This document shows, piece after piece, positions 7,875-15,453 of a stretch of 37,582 bases of DNA. Within the stretch, counting starts at the first letter, position 1. Each line of letters begins with the position of its first letter. Source of the DNA: a virus; IMG/VR virus record IMGVR_UViG_3300031787_006668, positions 1 through 37,582 of that record. One strand, written 5' to 3'. Made by a program: the position numbers and the translations under genes. Below the pieces are notes generated by a model. That model had not been told where the DNA came from. It saw only the letters and a program-made list of their open reading frames with translations, and searched no databases.

Positions 7875-8290
7875 AAGTATTCATAAACGGAACTTTTGAT
7901 ATACTGCATCCTGGTCACATGCGGCTTATCACTTTTGCCTCAAACTACGGAGACTATCTAAAGATCGGCATAGACTCAGATAGTAGAGTTAAAAAACTAA
8001 AGGGCGCATCTCGACCAATCAATAACCAAGATACGAGAGCAACTATGCTTTTTCATGTGAAAGGCGTTGACGAAATTTCTATCTTTGACAGTGAAGAAGA
8101 ACTGATAAATATTATCAGAGAGTATGAACCGGACTATATGGTTGTCGGTTCTGACTACAGAAATAAAAAAGTGATAGGCAGCGAGTATGCAAAGAAACTG
8201 ATATTCTTTGATAGAATAGAAGAATACTCTTCGACTCGAGTGATAGAAAAGATAAGAGATGAACGTACACTATGCGCTGCAAACTTGTGA
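7871..8290 (+). CDS. hldC: HldC/RfaE2-like heptose-phosphate nucleotidyltransferase
   Basis: This 139-residue protein equals the C-terminal domain of HldE as a free-standing enzyme. It has the nucleotidyltransferase signature NGTFDILHPGHM (residues 6-17), then KKLKGASRPINNQDTRATML and VVGSDYRNKKVIGSEYAKK. It ends with YSSTRVIEKI, matching the S-T-T/S-x-I-I-x-K-I end of HldE. The known reaction joins ATP and D-glycero-D-manno-heptose-1-phosphate to ADP-heptose and pyrophosphate. The matching kinase lies at 9040, separated by a glycosyltransferase gene, so HldE is split here. The next gene starts inside it (32-base overlap). A related glycerol or other cytidylyltransferase cannot be excluded, but the neighbouring HldA and HldD support heptose. 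Confidence 0.82.
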   Translation: MKVFINGTFDILHPGHMRLITFASNYGDYLKIGIDSDSRVKKLKGASRPINNQDTRATMLFHVKGVDEISIFDSEEELINIIREYEPDYMVVGSDYRNKKVIGSEYAKKLIFFDRIEEYSSTRVIEKIRDERTLCAANL

Positions 8291-9062
8291 TATCGCGTCA
8301 AACCAGGTAACCAAGAGATACTGCTGTGACACGAAACACGAGCTTATTCGAAAGTGCGTGTCTTCTTTCTTTCAATCAGTTCACGAAGCAGCCAAAAGAG
8401 ATAGATCTATTAATCATCGCATAGCAATATTCGACGATCATTCTACGCAAGAAACAGTTTACTTTATTCAAGAATGTGTTAAAATATATTCAAAAGAAAA
8501 CGTTCAGGTTGAGCTGTATCATCTAGAAAACTTAGGCATAATGAATTCGATCCGCTCTTGCTACGAATGGCTATTGAGTAATGGAACGGATTTAGTATAC
8601 CAAGTTCAAGACGATTATCTTTTTGAAAAATCTGCGATAACCGAGGTCATTGATACATACTTTAGGATGCTGATTGAGACAAACACGCAACCAATCGTAA
8701 CACCCTATAATGCGCCGTATCTTTGGTCTGCCGTATATCGAAACAGTACTACTCCGAGAACGATCTTTATGGGAGAGAAGAGATACTGGATTCAGATATA
8801 CGACGTGTCTTGTTCGTTTTTAACGAGTCATCAAAATTTCATAAATAATAGTGATATACTCGAGAAGTTCTTAAATCTGGATCCTCGAGATCCTGAACTT
8901 GAAAAGATCTCTCTCAATAAGATAATGGTAGAAAGAGGTTGTCTCGCAGTATGTCCGTTTGAAAGCATTGCTCTGCATATGCAAGGTGAATACGAGCGTG
9001 ATCCGTATGTTGATTGGAAATTATTATGGGACTCTATAGATGAAGATATTATTACTAGGTGA
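8259..9062 (+). CDS. GT-A fold glycosyltransferase, paralogue of the gene at 4924
   Basis: This 267-residue protein parallels the protein at 4924-5706 throughout: ALQTCDIAS at the start, AIFDDHSTQETVYFIQE, then DLVYQVQDDYLFEKSA (D118-D119 as the likely metal and nucleotide site), and SIALHMQGEYERDPYVDW near the end. These are landmarks of a GT-A enzyme with an inverting GT2-like layout. It lies between the two halves of the split HldE and overlaps both neighbours (32 and 23 bases), so it should be made together with them. It may use the ADP-heptose product, but GT2-like folds more often use UDP-, dTDP- or GDP-sugars. The acceptor is unknown. Confidence 0.72.
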   Translation: MNVHYALQTCDIASNQVTKRYCCDTKHELIRKCVSSFFQSVHEAAKRDRSINHRIAIFDDHSTQETVYFIQECVKIYSKENVQVELYHLENLGIMNSIRSCYEWLLSNGTDLVYQVQDDYLFEKSAITEVIDTYFRMLIETNTQPIVTPYNAPYLWSAVYRNSTTPRTIFMGEKRYWIQIYDVSCSFLTSHQNFINNSDILEKFLNLDPRDPELEKISLNKIMVERGCLAVCPFESIALHMQGEYERDPYVDWKLLWDSIDEDIITR

Positions 9063-9783
9063 CAGCTGTTATGATTACTATCACTACGGTGAAGTAAACC
9101 GTATTAGTCCAGAAGCTCCTATTCCGATCTTTGATCACGTATACACCAAGAAGAAACTTGGCATGATGTCAAACGTTCTTGAGAACTTTCGTTCTCTTGG
9201 AGTAAATCCTGACTATCAGACGTATTTCTTTGAGAATAAGAATCGTTATATAGATGTAAAATCAAAACAACAGTTGCTTCGTGTAGATCAAAGGATTGAA
9301 GAAGAGGGTATTGATACTATCATATATGATGGCGTTCAGTTTAATGAATACGATGCAATCGTTATCTCTGACTATGATAAGGGATTCGTTAGTTATGACG
9401 ACATTAAGCGGATACGTCAAGAGTTCAAAGGTCCTGTCTTTATAGATACCAAAAAGAAGTACCTCGCAGATATAGGCAACTGCTTTGTTAAGATTAACCA
9501 ATACGAACACAAGAACTTAATTTCAGAGCCAAAACCAGAAAACCTTATCGTCACTCGCGGCGATGATGGCGCGGTATGGAATAATGTATTATACTTCTCA
9601 CCAAGAGTAGAAGCACATGATGTATGCGGCGCCGGAGACACATTCCTTGCAGCCCTCGTGTTTGAATACCTTCGTAAGGACTGCGATATGGAATCGGCAA
9701 TATTATTCGCAATGAAAGCAGCGGCAGTTACTGTTCAGAAGATCGGTGTATATGCGCCAACTTTAAAAGAGATAGAAGGATAA
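9040..9783 (+). CDS. hldA: HldA/RfaE1-like heptose-7-phosphate kinase (PfkB family)
   Basis: This 247-residue protein matches the kinase half of HldE. It has the N-terminal LLLGDSCYDYYHYGEVNRIS followed by PEAPIPIF (compare VGDVMLDRYWYG and RISPEAPVPV in HldE). Near the C-terminus is AHDVCGAGDTFLAALVF with catalytic Asp200 in GAGD. The known reaction phosphorylates D-glycero-D-manno-heptose-7-phosphate at C1 using ATP. It is about 70 residues shorter than a typical HldE kinase domain, and the usual GGAANVA segment reads LGMMSNVL, so substrate specificity may have shifted. It pairs with the adenylyltransferase at 7871 and HldD at 11823. GmhA and GmhB are not in the window. Confidence 0.82.
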   Translation: MKILLLGDSCYDYYHYGEVNRISPEAPIPIFDHVYTKKKLGMMSNVLENFRSLGVNPDYQTYFFENKNRYIDVKSKQQLLRVDQRIEEEGIDTIIYDGVQFNEYDAIVISDYDKGFVSYDDIKRIRQEFKGPVFIDTKKKYLADIGNCFVKINQYEHKNLISEPKPENLIVTRGDDGAVWNNVLYFSPRVEAHDVCGAGDTFLAALVFEYLRKDCDMESAILFAMKAAAVTVQKIGVYAPTLKEIEG

Positions 9784-9789
9784 CATATA

Positions 9790-10428
9790 ATGCGTTATAA
9801 TGTGATTAATCATTTAGCCGCGGCTTACTATGACAATAATTGTTCATATCTTGAGATTGGAGTAGAGCACCCCGAAAATTGTTTTAATCTCATAAACGCA
9901 TCGAAAAAATGTTCTGTCGATCCGCAAAAGACAAGACCAGAAGTTCATATTGACTATCAAATGACTTCTGACGAATTCTTTGAGAAGTTGCGTAATAAGA
10001 AGACTGAGTTTGAACCCGATCACAAGTGGGACATCATCTTTATAGACGGCCTTCACTTAGCAGATCAAGTATATCGTGACATACAAAATGCGATTAATCA
10101 CTGTAAAGGATTTGTAGTTTTACACGACTGTGGTCCAGAAAATTTTTATAATGCGCATTCTGACTATAAATTTTTCAAAGAAAACGGCGGAGCGTGGTGT
10201 GGAACCACATGGAAAGCTTTCTATAAGTTTAGGACTGAAACATACCTAAAGACTTATACCGTCGACATAGATTATGGAATTGGAGTCATAGAGATGAACT
10301 CTGAGGGAACACCAATAAAGCTAGATAATCCGTGGTTTGAATATGGAAAGTTTAAAAACAACATGACTCTAGACTTAGGCTTAATTACACCTATTCAATT
10401 TATAAATGATCATCCTATTAAGGAGTAG
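9790..10428 (+). CDS. Class I methyltransferase (Methyltransf_24-like)
   Basis: This 212-residue protein has the SAM motif SYLEIGVEHPENCFNLI (about 19-35), then KKCSVDPQKTRPEVHIDYQM, in which SVDPQ takes the place of the second SAM-binding strand. IIFIDGLHLADQVYRDIQNA (D-G-x-H) and GFVVLHDCGP follow. This is the pattern of Methyltransf_24 proteins found in glycan clusters. The ATG is preceded by GAAGGA that overlaps the end of the kinase gene. The substrate is unknown; a sugar hydroxyl is likely from the context. The end of the gene carries AAGGAG, the ribosome-binding site for the following cupin. Confidence 0.75.
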   Translation: MRYNVINHLAAAYYDNNCSYLEIGVEHPENCFNLINASKKCSVDPQKTRPEVHIDYQMTSDEFFEKLRNKKTEFEPDHKWDIIFIDGLHLADQVYRDIQNAINHCKGFVVLHDCGPENFYNAHSDYKFFKENGGAWCGTTWKAFYKFRTETYLKTYTVDIDYGIGVIEMNSEGTPIKLDNPWFEYGKFKNNMTLDLGLITPIQFINDHPIKE

Positions 10429-10432
10429 TGAA

Positions 10433-10804
10433 ATGACAAGACTTAACGGATTTGTAGAAAAGGGTTGGGGCCACGAACTTATTTGGGCCACTAACGATAA
10501 GTATTGTGGAAAGCTTCTAAACTTTAATGCTGGCGCAAAGTTTTCAATGCATTTTCACAGAGAAAAAGACGAGACTTGGTATGTGCTATCTGGAGAATTT
10601 ATAGTTCATTGGATAGATACAGAAAACGCTAAGAGACATTCTTTAGTACTTACTACCGGATCAACTTGGAGAAATACACCGCTTCAACCCCATCAGATAG
10701 AATGTCTCCAAGAAGGTACTATTATTGAAGTTTCAACGCCGGATTCTGTAGAGGATAATTACAGAATAATGCCGGGCGACAGTCAAAAGGAAGTTACATT
10801 ATGA
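10433..10804 (+). CDS. Cupin, mannose-6-phosphate isomerase-like
   Basis: The start at 10433 is set by AAGGAG eight bases upstream; an in-frame ATG at 10406 would add nine residues inside the previous gene. The 123-residue product is a single cupin: VEKGWGHELIWA, GAKFSMHFHREKDETWYVLS with metal ligands H40, H42 and E47, then LQPHQIEC with H87. This resembles the cupin half of type II phosphomannose isomerases and sugar-nucleotide-associated cupins. It may isomerise or epimerise a sugar or a nucleotide sugar, possibly the product of the adjacent dehydratase. The exact reaction cannot be read from sequence. It overlaps the dehydratase start by four bases (ATGA). Confidence 0.75.
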   Translation: MTRLNGFVEKGWGHELIWATNDKYCGKLLNFNAGAKFSMHFHREKDETWYVLSGEFIVHWIDTENAKRHSLVLTTGSTWRNTPLQPHQIECLQEGTIIEVSTPDSVEDNYRIMPGDSQKEVTL

Positions 10805-11826
10805 AAAGAATATTGATTACTGGCGGAGCCGGATTTATTGCTCACCACCTAGTATGTAAAGTGCTCAGAGAGACAGACTGGGAGATCGTTACTCTCGATA
10901 GATTGGACTACAGCGGCAATCTTAATCGCCTCCACGACTCACTACAAGAGTTCGACAGTGAAACGCGCAAGAGAGTAAGCGTGGTGTTTCACGACCTTAA
11001 AGCTGATATGAACCCGCTCGTTCGTTCAGAAGTAGGAACTGTAAACTACATCGCTCACCTCGCGGCAGGATCGCACGTGGATCGTTCAATCGACTATCCG
11101 ATGGAGTTCGTTCTCGATAACGTAGTTGGAACGTGTAATATACTCGAGTTTGCAAGATCGCAGAAGAGTAACCTTGAGAGATTTATATACTTCAGTACGG
11201 ATGAAGTCTTTGGTCCTGCGCCTGATGGAATTAAGTATGGTGAAAACGATCGCTATAACTCTACTAATCCTTATAGTGCGTCAAAAGCAGGCGGAGAAGA
11301 ACTTGCCGTTGCGTATGAGAACACATACGGTCTTCCGATCTATATCACTCATACCATGAATGTCTTCGGTCAGAGACAACATCCAGAGAAGTACATACCA
11401 ATGTGCATTAAGCGAGCTCGTGATGGTGAGAAGATTACAATCCACAGCGATAGAACAAAAACGATCCCAGGATCCCGTCACTATATTCATGCAGAAGACG
11501 TTGCTGACGCTGTTCTATTCCTTCTTAAGAACCAATTCGATTTAAAGACAGAATGGGGTGGAGCTAAGTGTCCTAAATTTAACATCGTCGGCGCAGAAGA
11601 GATCAATAACTATGAACTCGCAAAGATCATTGCCGATGCACAGGGTAAGGAACTCAACTACGAGTTTGTTGACTTCCACTCGAGCCGCCCAGGTCACGAC
11701 CTTCGTTATGCTCTAGATGGAAGCAAGATGAAGAATCTTGGATGGGAACCTGCTACATCAGTTCGTGAGAGAATTGCAGAAGTAGTGAAGTGGACTCTAG
11801 AAAATGAGAGATGGCTAAAGACATGA
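10801..11826 (+). CDS. rmlB: RmlB-like NDP-sugar 4,6-dehydratase (SDR superfamily)
   Basis: This 341-residue extended SDR has the Rossmann motif GGAGFIAHHLV (residues 8-18; the usual third-helix Gly is Ala), VTLDRLDYSGNLNRL and HLAAGSHVDRSIDYP. The catalytic set is STDEVFG (T133-D134-E135) and YSASK (Y158, K162), then RHYIHAEDVADA. The Asp-Glu pair after Thr and the DxxxYSGNL and SHVDRSI segments are typical of dTDP-glucose 4,6-dehydratase, which makes the 4-keto-6-deoxy intermediate. No RmlA, RmlC or RmlD is in the window, so the intermediate may feed the cupin or host enzymes. The length is normal. Its end overlaps the HldD start as ATGA. Confidence 0.82.
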   Translation: MKRILITGGAGFIAHHLVCKVLRETDWEIVTLDRLDYSGNLNRLHDSLQEFDSETRKRVSVVFHDLKADMNPLVRSEVGTVNYIAHLAAGSHVDRSIDYPMEFVLDNVVGTCNILEFARSQKSNLERFIYFSTDEVFGPAPDGIKYGENDRYNSTNPYSASKAGGEELAVAYENTYGLPIYITHTMNVFGQRQHPEKYIPMCIKRARDGEKITIHSDRTKTIPGSRHYIHAEDVADAVLFLLKNQFDLKTEWGGAKCPKFNIVGAEEINNYELAKIIADAQGKELNYEFVDFHSSRPGHDLRYALDGSKMKNLGWEPATSVRERIAEVVKWTLENERWLKT

Positions 11827-12611
11827 AAGTACTCGTTACAGGAACAAACGGATTTATAGGTCAGAACCTAATCAAAAAATTACCATCTGATTGGGAGTTG
11901 GTTAAGTTTGATATTAAGGACTATCCAGACACGCGTCCAAAGTATCTAGATTTTAGCAATCTTGACTGGGTAATCCACCTCGGAGCTCTAAGCTCAACCA
12001 CTGAGAAGGATGCTAGAAGAGTGATGGACCTAAACCTTGCGTGGTCCATCGAACTCGCAGAAGAATGCGAGAAACATAATGTGAATTTGCAATGGTCTTC
12101 GTCCGCATCTGTCTACGGAAACAAGTATAAGTGTCCGGTTGACGAGAGCAAAACTGTGTATCCTCTCAATCTATACGCAATGAGTAAGTATTTCTTCGAA
12201 GAGTATATGAGATCAAAAGCTCATAAATTTATATGGCAAGGATTTCGTTACTTCAATGTATACGGCCCGTGCGAAGATCATAAAGGATCTCAGGCCAGTC
12301 CGTATAATCAATTCGCGAGACAAGCTCGCGAGACTGGCGTCATTCGAGTGTTTGAAGGTTCTGAAAACTATAAGAGAGACTTCATACACGTTGATCGTGT
12401 AGTAGACGTACATCTTAAAATGATTGAGAAGAAAGAGAGTGGTATCTTTAACCTAGGCTCAGGATCTACTCGCAGCTTTCTTGACGTTGCGAGAGACGTC
12501 GCTCTTATGTACAATGCTAGTATAGAGACAATACCATTTCCTGATCATCTGAGATCTCACTATCAGGAGTATACTCATGCGGACATGTACAAATTAAATA
12601 TGCTTCTCTAA
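11823..12611 (+). CDS. hldD: HldD-like ADP-glycero-manno-heptose 6-epimerase, C-terminally short
   Basis: The start at 11823 gives an ATGA overlap with the dehydratase; an in-frame ATG at 11811 adds four residues. The 262-residue product matches HldD throughout: VTGTNGFIGQNL, HLGALSSTTEKDARRVMDLN, YAMSK (Y118, K122), FRYFNVYGPCEDHKGSQAS with the second catalytic lysine K154, FEGSENYKRDFIHVDRVVDV and ETIPFPDHLRSHYQEYTHAD. HldD converts ADP-D-glycero- to ADP-L-glycero-D-manno-heptose. The protein stops at ADMYKLNMLL, about 25 residues before the usual end, losing the last helix. The homologous promoter block starts 20 bases after the stop, so the end may have been cut by rearrangement. The catalytic residues are all kept. 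Confidence 0.85.
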   Translation: MKVLVTGTNGFIGQNLIKKLPSDWELVKFDIKDYPDTRPKYLDFSNLDWVIHLGALSSTTEKDARRVMDLNLAWSIELAEECEKHNVNLQWSSSASVYGNKYKCPVDESKTVYPLNLYAMSKYFFEEYMRSKAHKFIWQGFRYFNVYGPCEDHKGSQASPYNQFARQARETGVIRVFEGSENYKRDFIHVDRVVDVHLKMIEKKESGIFNLGSGSTRSFLDVARDVALMYNASIETIPFPDHLRSHYQEYTHADMYKLNMLL

Positions 12612-12630
12612 TTCTATTATCCTTATCCGA

Positions 12631-12701
12631 TAAATCTCATTATATCTGAATTATTGAAAATGTCAACTAAAATAATAGGCATACACTCTTTTATAAATAG
12701 A
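12631..12701 (+). promoter_or_regulatory. Conserved 71-base promoter block, copy A
   Basis: This block aligns without gaps to 31914-31984; about 51 of 71 positions agree by my count. Best kept are TAAATCT, ATTATATC, ATGTCAAC, AAAA and the last 14 bases ctttTATAAATAGA. It holds the late promoter and extends about 60 bases upstream, more than a T4 late promoter is known to need. An added factor-binding site or shared descent would explain it. Confidence 0.7.
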
Positions 12702-12721
12702 AACAAAAAAGAGTGTATGCC
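12678..12721 (+). promoter_or_regulatory. Perfect 15-bp hairpin around the late promoter and RBS
   Basis: GGCATACACTCTTTT (12678-12692) is exactly complementary to AAAAGAGTGTATGCC (12707-12721), leaving a 14-base loop. The late promoter begins at the foot of the left arm and continues in the loop. The right arm contains the only purine-rich AAAAGAG and ends two bases before the ATG at 12724. mRNA reading through from upstream would fold and hide the start. mRNA begun at the promoter (near 12705) lacks the left arm and stays open. T4 genes e and I-TevI are controlled this way. Confidence 0.75.
12692..12699 (+). promoter_or_regulatory. T4-type late promoter TATAAATA (fibre operon)
   Basis: Exact T4 late consensus 24 bases before the ATG at 12724. 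It is placed to drive the fibre genes that follow. The expected transcription start, about six bases after the box, falls near 12705. Confidence 0.82.
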
Positions 12722-12723
12722 AA

Positions 12724-13062
12724 ATGACGACTATAGCAAACCTATACGTAGACCAAGGCGTCGATTATTCGATTGACCTATTTCTCACCACAACCGCCGG
12801 TGAAGAGTATGACGCTTCGAATAAATCATTTTACTGTAACATAAAGAAATTATATTCTTCTTCAATTTCCGCAAACGCTGAGATCGCTAGTTTTCTTAGC
12901 GCGAATACTGGTATGATAGAATTATACATTTCACCAGAAACATCCGAAGCTCTCGATCCTGGTAAGTATACATATGATATAATCATGATGAGTCAAGGCG
13001 GAACTCGAGTTAAAGTTTTAGAAGGTCTTATGTTTATCTTGCCAACGGTCACAAGGGTATAA
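12724..13062 (+). CDS. Small virion protein with Ig-like/BppU-like beta domain
   Basis: This 112-residue protein follows a pattern common to small phage structural proteins: ANLYVDQGVDYSIDLFLTTT at the start, a central ASNKSFYCNIKKLY, GMIELYISPETSEALDPGKY in the second half, and YDIIMMSQGG followed by VLEGLMFILPTVTR at the end. I read it as an all-beta adapter domain of the type found at baseplates or fibre bases. No ribosome-binding site better than AAAAGAG is present, and that one lies inside the promoter hairpin. It is the first gene of the fibre operon. An exact function is not established. Confidence 0.55.
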   Translation: MTTIANLYVDQGVDYSIDLFLTTTAGEEYDASNKSFYCNIKKLYSSSISANAEIASFLSANTGMIELYISPETSEALDPGKYTYDIIMMSQGGTRVKVLEGLMFILPTVTRV

Positions 13063-13065
13063 GAC

Positions 13066-13311
13066 ATGTCGGAAACGGTAAGAGTTACGGTTGGAAGTGA
13101 AAGACTAAGAGTTAATGCCGTTGTTGGCAACGAAAAACCTAGAGTTTTTACAAACCAGACAAACTTAATAGTAAGAAGACTTAGAGATCTGGCAGATGTA
13201 GATATGAATACAAATGCTGACGGTTCTATTTTGGTTTACGACTCTGCTTTACAGAAATTTATCGCAACAACAACACTCAGCGAGCAGGTCATAGATGGCG
13301 GCACCTACTGA
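13066..13311 (+). CDS. Small fibre-associated protein
   Basis: This 81-residue protein starts three bases after the previous stop. Its C-terminal half, LRDLADVDMNTNADGSILVY followed by DSALQKFIAT, is the D-L-x-D-V-D...G-x-x-L-x-Y-D motif often seen as a linker in phage fibre proteins. The N-terminus VRVTVGSERLRVNAVVGNEK looks like a short beta repeat (VTVGSERLRV/AVVGNEKPRV). No enzymatic motif is visible. It is probably a fibre attachment or joint piece. Confidence 0.5.
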   Translation: MSETVRVTVGSERLRVNAVVGNEKPRVFTNQTNLIVRRLRDLADVDMNTNADGSILVYDSALQKFIATTTLSEQVIDGGTY

Positions 13312-13358
13312 GTAAATAAATAAAGAAAACGACCACATAAAAAGAGTCGAAGAACAAC

Positions 13359-14981
13359 ATGGCCGCTATAATAAAGCATAAAAGAAGCTCTATTTCAGAT
13401 AGAGTCCCAACAGTATCGGATCTTGAACTAGGTGAACTCGCCATCAACACCTATGATGGCAACATTTTCTTAAAGAGAAACCAGGATGGTGATGAAGCCA
13501 TCATAACGTTTCTTGCTAGCAATCCTGTAAGAAATGTTGTTTACGTTCAAAAGAACGGTGATGATACGAACAGCGGAACATCTTGGGACGGCGCGTATGC
13601 CACAATAGAGAAGGCGCTCGAAGACGCGGCAGACAGAGAAGAAGAAGAAGTCACTCTTATTGAAATAGGCCCAGGCAGGTATACGACACAGGGTCATTTA
13701 GATGTGCCAGACAATGTTGTTATTCGAGCAGCTCATAGAAGCGCATTCATAAGCCCTGTCACCGGGTATGAAGAAAGAAACGTGTTCCGCCTAGGTTCTG
13801 GTTGCTTTGTTGAAGGTTTAGTATTCGACAATTGGCGTCTTGATAGTTTGGATAATCCAACAGAAGGTTTTGCGTTCTGTTTTAGACCAGGTGCAGTAAT
13901 TCGTAGAGCGCCATACGTTCATAAGGTTGTAGTTAGAACAACTCCATTCTGGGATACTGTTGCGCCACCTTTGGACAGAGATAATGCAAATCCACTTATT
14001 GGTAGGGGTGCCGGTGTTATTATAGCCGATGGGTCCGTATGTTCAGCATATAGTATCTACCCAAACATTATGGCTTGGGGCGCTACACCAGTCTCTCATA
14101 ATGGTATTGGGTATGTCGCAAGGAACGGTGGACTCATTAATGCTGTTAATGCAGTTAGTATGTGGGCACACAAACATTTTCTTGCTCTTGATGGCGGGCA
14201 AATTATTTTATCTTCTTGCTCTACTCAATTCGGCGACTATACTATGGTCGCGGACGGATCAAGAAACATCGTTGTTCCTACAGAAGTAGCAGAGGGATCA
14301 TTATCAATACAGACAGCTGCATCAAATGCCGTCTCTGCGGCTAGAACAACAATTATAAATGCTACTTGGAATAATCTCGTGTCTGGTGGATACACTAACG
14401 GGTGGACTGCACAGGACGAAGAATTTATCAGAAGAGAAGCTGCCGCATTTCTTCAGTCAATTGTGTGGGTTCTGCAGACTGCGAATGAAAAACCAATGCT
14501 AGATTTTGCAAAAGGTCTGTTTGATACTATCGGCGAAAAGGTGTATGCAGAGTCAAAAGAAAACGCAATTATACACTCGTTCGAGTTTATGAGAAACACT
14601 ATTATTGCATTAGCAAACGTTAATTCTGCTTCAGACACGATAGTAACTAACCTGGTCTCTGCATTAATAGACACGATCGAAGATACGAATAGAGTTTCCG
14701 AGCCTTCTACGATCACGGCGATAGGCCACACATGGACAGCACTCATGGCCGGTGTCGCGCTAACAAAAATACCACCTGCTAGAAATTTTGCGACCATCGA
14801 AGAAAGTATACTCGAGTTAAATAATGGCATAGTCATTGCGTCTGGCCAAGACGATCAAGGATCGGCTCTCTTCATTGGTGGCATGAAGATCGATGCAGAT
14901 ACTGGCGAACTTACGGGTCCTCCATTTGAACAATCAGTTAATAGAATTGCAACTAGAGCAGCAATCGCAAGGAGTTTTTAA
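13359..14981 (+). CDS. Tail fibre / tailspike-like protein with beta-helix domain
   Basis: This 540-residue protein begins with IKHKRSSISDRVPTVSDLEL and GELAINTYDGNIFLK, a virion-attachment start common in phage tail proteins. From about residue 55 a DUF1565/pectate-lyase-type domain follows (VYVQKNGDDTNSGTSWDGAY, ATIEKAL, IEIGPGRYTTQGHLDVPDNV). It then shows the strand-turn pattern of a right-handed beta-helix to about residue 320. The last 200 residues are mainly helical (AASNAVSAARTTIINATWNN onward). No catalytic residues are evident, so it may bind rather than cut glycans. It sits in the fibre operon before the collagen-like fibre, with only a short spacer upstream. Confidence 0.65.
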   Translation: MAAIIKHKRSSISDRVPTVSDLELGELAINTYDGNIFLKRNQDGDEAIITFLASNPVRNVVYVQKNGDDTNSGTSWDGAYATIEKALEDAADREEEEVTLIEIGPGRYTTQGHLDVPDNVVIRAAHRSAFISPVTGYEERNVFRLGSGCFVEGLVFDNWRLDSLDNPTEGFAFCFRPGAVIRRAPYVHKVVVRTTPFWDTVAPPLDRDNANPLIGRGAGVIIADGSVCSAYSIYPNIMAWGATPVSHNGIGYVARNGGLINAVNAVSMWAHKHFLALDGGQIILSSCSTQFGDYTMVADGSRNIVVPTEVAEGSLSIQTAASNAVSAARTTIINATWNNLVSGGYTNGWTAQDEEFIRREAAAFLQSIVWVLQTANEKPMLDFAKGLFDTIGEKVYAESKENAIIHSFEFMRNTIIALANVNSASDTIVTNLVSALIDTIEDTNRVSEPSTITAIGHTWTALMAGVALTKIPPARNFATIEESILELNNGIVIASGQDDQGSALFIGGMKIDADTGELTGPPFEQSVNRIATRAAIARSF

Positions 14982-14983
14982 TC

Positions 14984-15448
14984 ATGGCACGTATTACATG
15001 TAGAACGCCATCAACCGGAAAACCTTTAAGAATAGCGCAGAATAGTGTAGCTAACACATTTCAAGTAATTGCAGAAGCACCTGACTTCTCTCTTCCAGAC
15101 GCATCAAACAAATATTCTGAAAGAGATCCGGCCGACGCTTCACGAGCTATACGCCCTGGAGAGATCTTTTTGCTTACGCCAATCTCTGCTAGAAATAAAG
15201 ATTCTGTTGATAGGTGGATTGAAGTCGTTTTTGTAACTGAAGGTGGTACAACTATTGAAATAGGAAAGATAGAAGTTCCGGCTGGTGACACTGCGTTTAT
15301 TCCTATTCAGGGCAGAAGTTTGTTTAAGAGAACGGCATCTAATGCAAATGGCGATAGACTTCAAGTTAGAGCAGAAGTGTCCGGCGTATTTGATGTTATG
15401 GTGGCCGCAGAAGAAAGACTGTCAAGCGAACATAGCGGAGTGGTGTAA
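14984..15448 (+). CDS. Small virion protein of the fibre operon
   Basis: This 154-residue protein has AAGGAG ten bases upstream of its ATG. I do not recognise a defined family. The sequence is beta-rich: FQVIAEAPDF, RAIRPGEIFLLTPISARNKD, WIEVVFVTEGGTTIEIGKIE, VPAGDTAFIPIQGRSLFKR and LQVRAEVSGVFDVMVAAEER. This looks like a small jelly-roll or tail accessory protein. Its place between the beta-helix protein and the collagen-like fibre suggests that it connects or caps fibre parts. No signal peptide, membrane segment or catalytic motif is visible. Confidence 0.5.
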   Translation: MARITCRTPSTGKPLRIAQNSVANTFQVIAEAPDFSLPDASNKYSERDPADASRAIRPGEIFLLTPISARNKDSVDRWIEVVFVTEGGTTIEIGKIEVPAGDTAFIPIQGRSLFKRTASNANGDRLQVRAEVSGVFDVMVAAEERLSSEHSGVV

Positions 15449-15453
15449 GTTAG

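Noticed and set aside
10401-10408. TATAAATG as a late promoter before the cupin gene
   Set aside because: It differs from the consensus at the last base, lies inside the methyltransferase coding sequence, and the downstream gene already has an ideal AAGGAG in a continuous operon.
12678-12721. The perfect hairpin as an intrinsic terminator of island 1
   Set aside because: No U-run follows the right arm; it is followed at once by the start codon, and the promoter in its loop fits an RBS-hiding role better.
13312-13330. TAAATAAATAAA before the beta-helix gene as a late promoter
   Set aside because: It lacks the TATAAATA core; an AT-rich 47-base spacer is enough to explain it.
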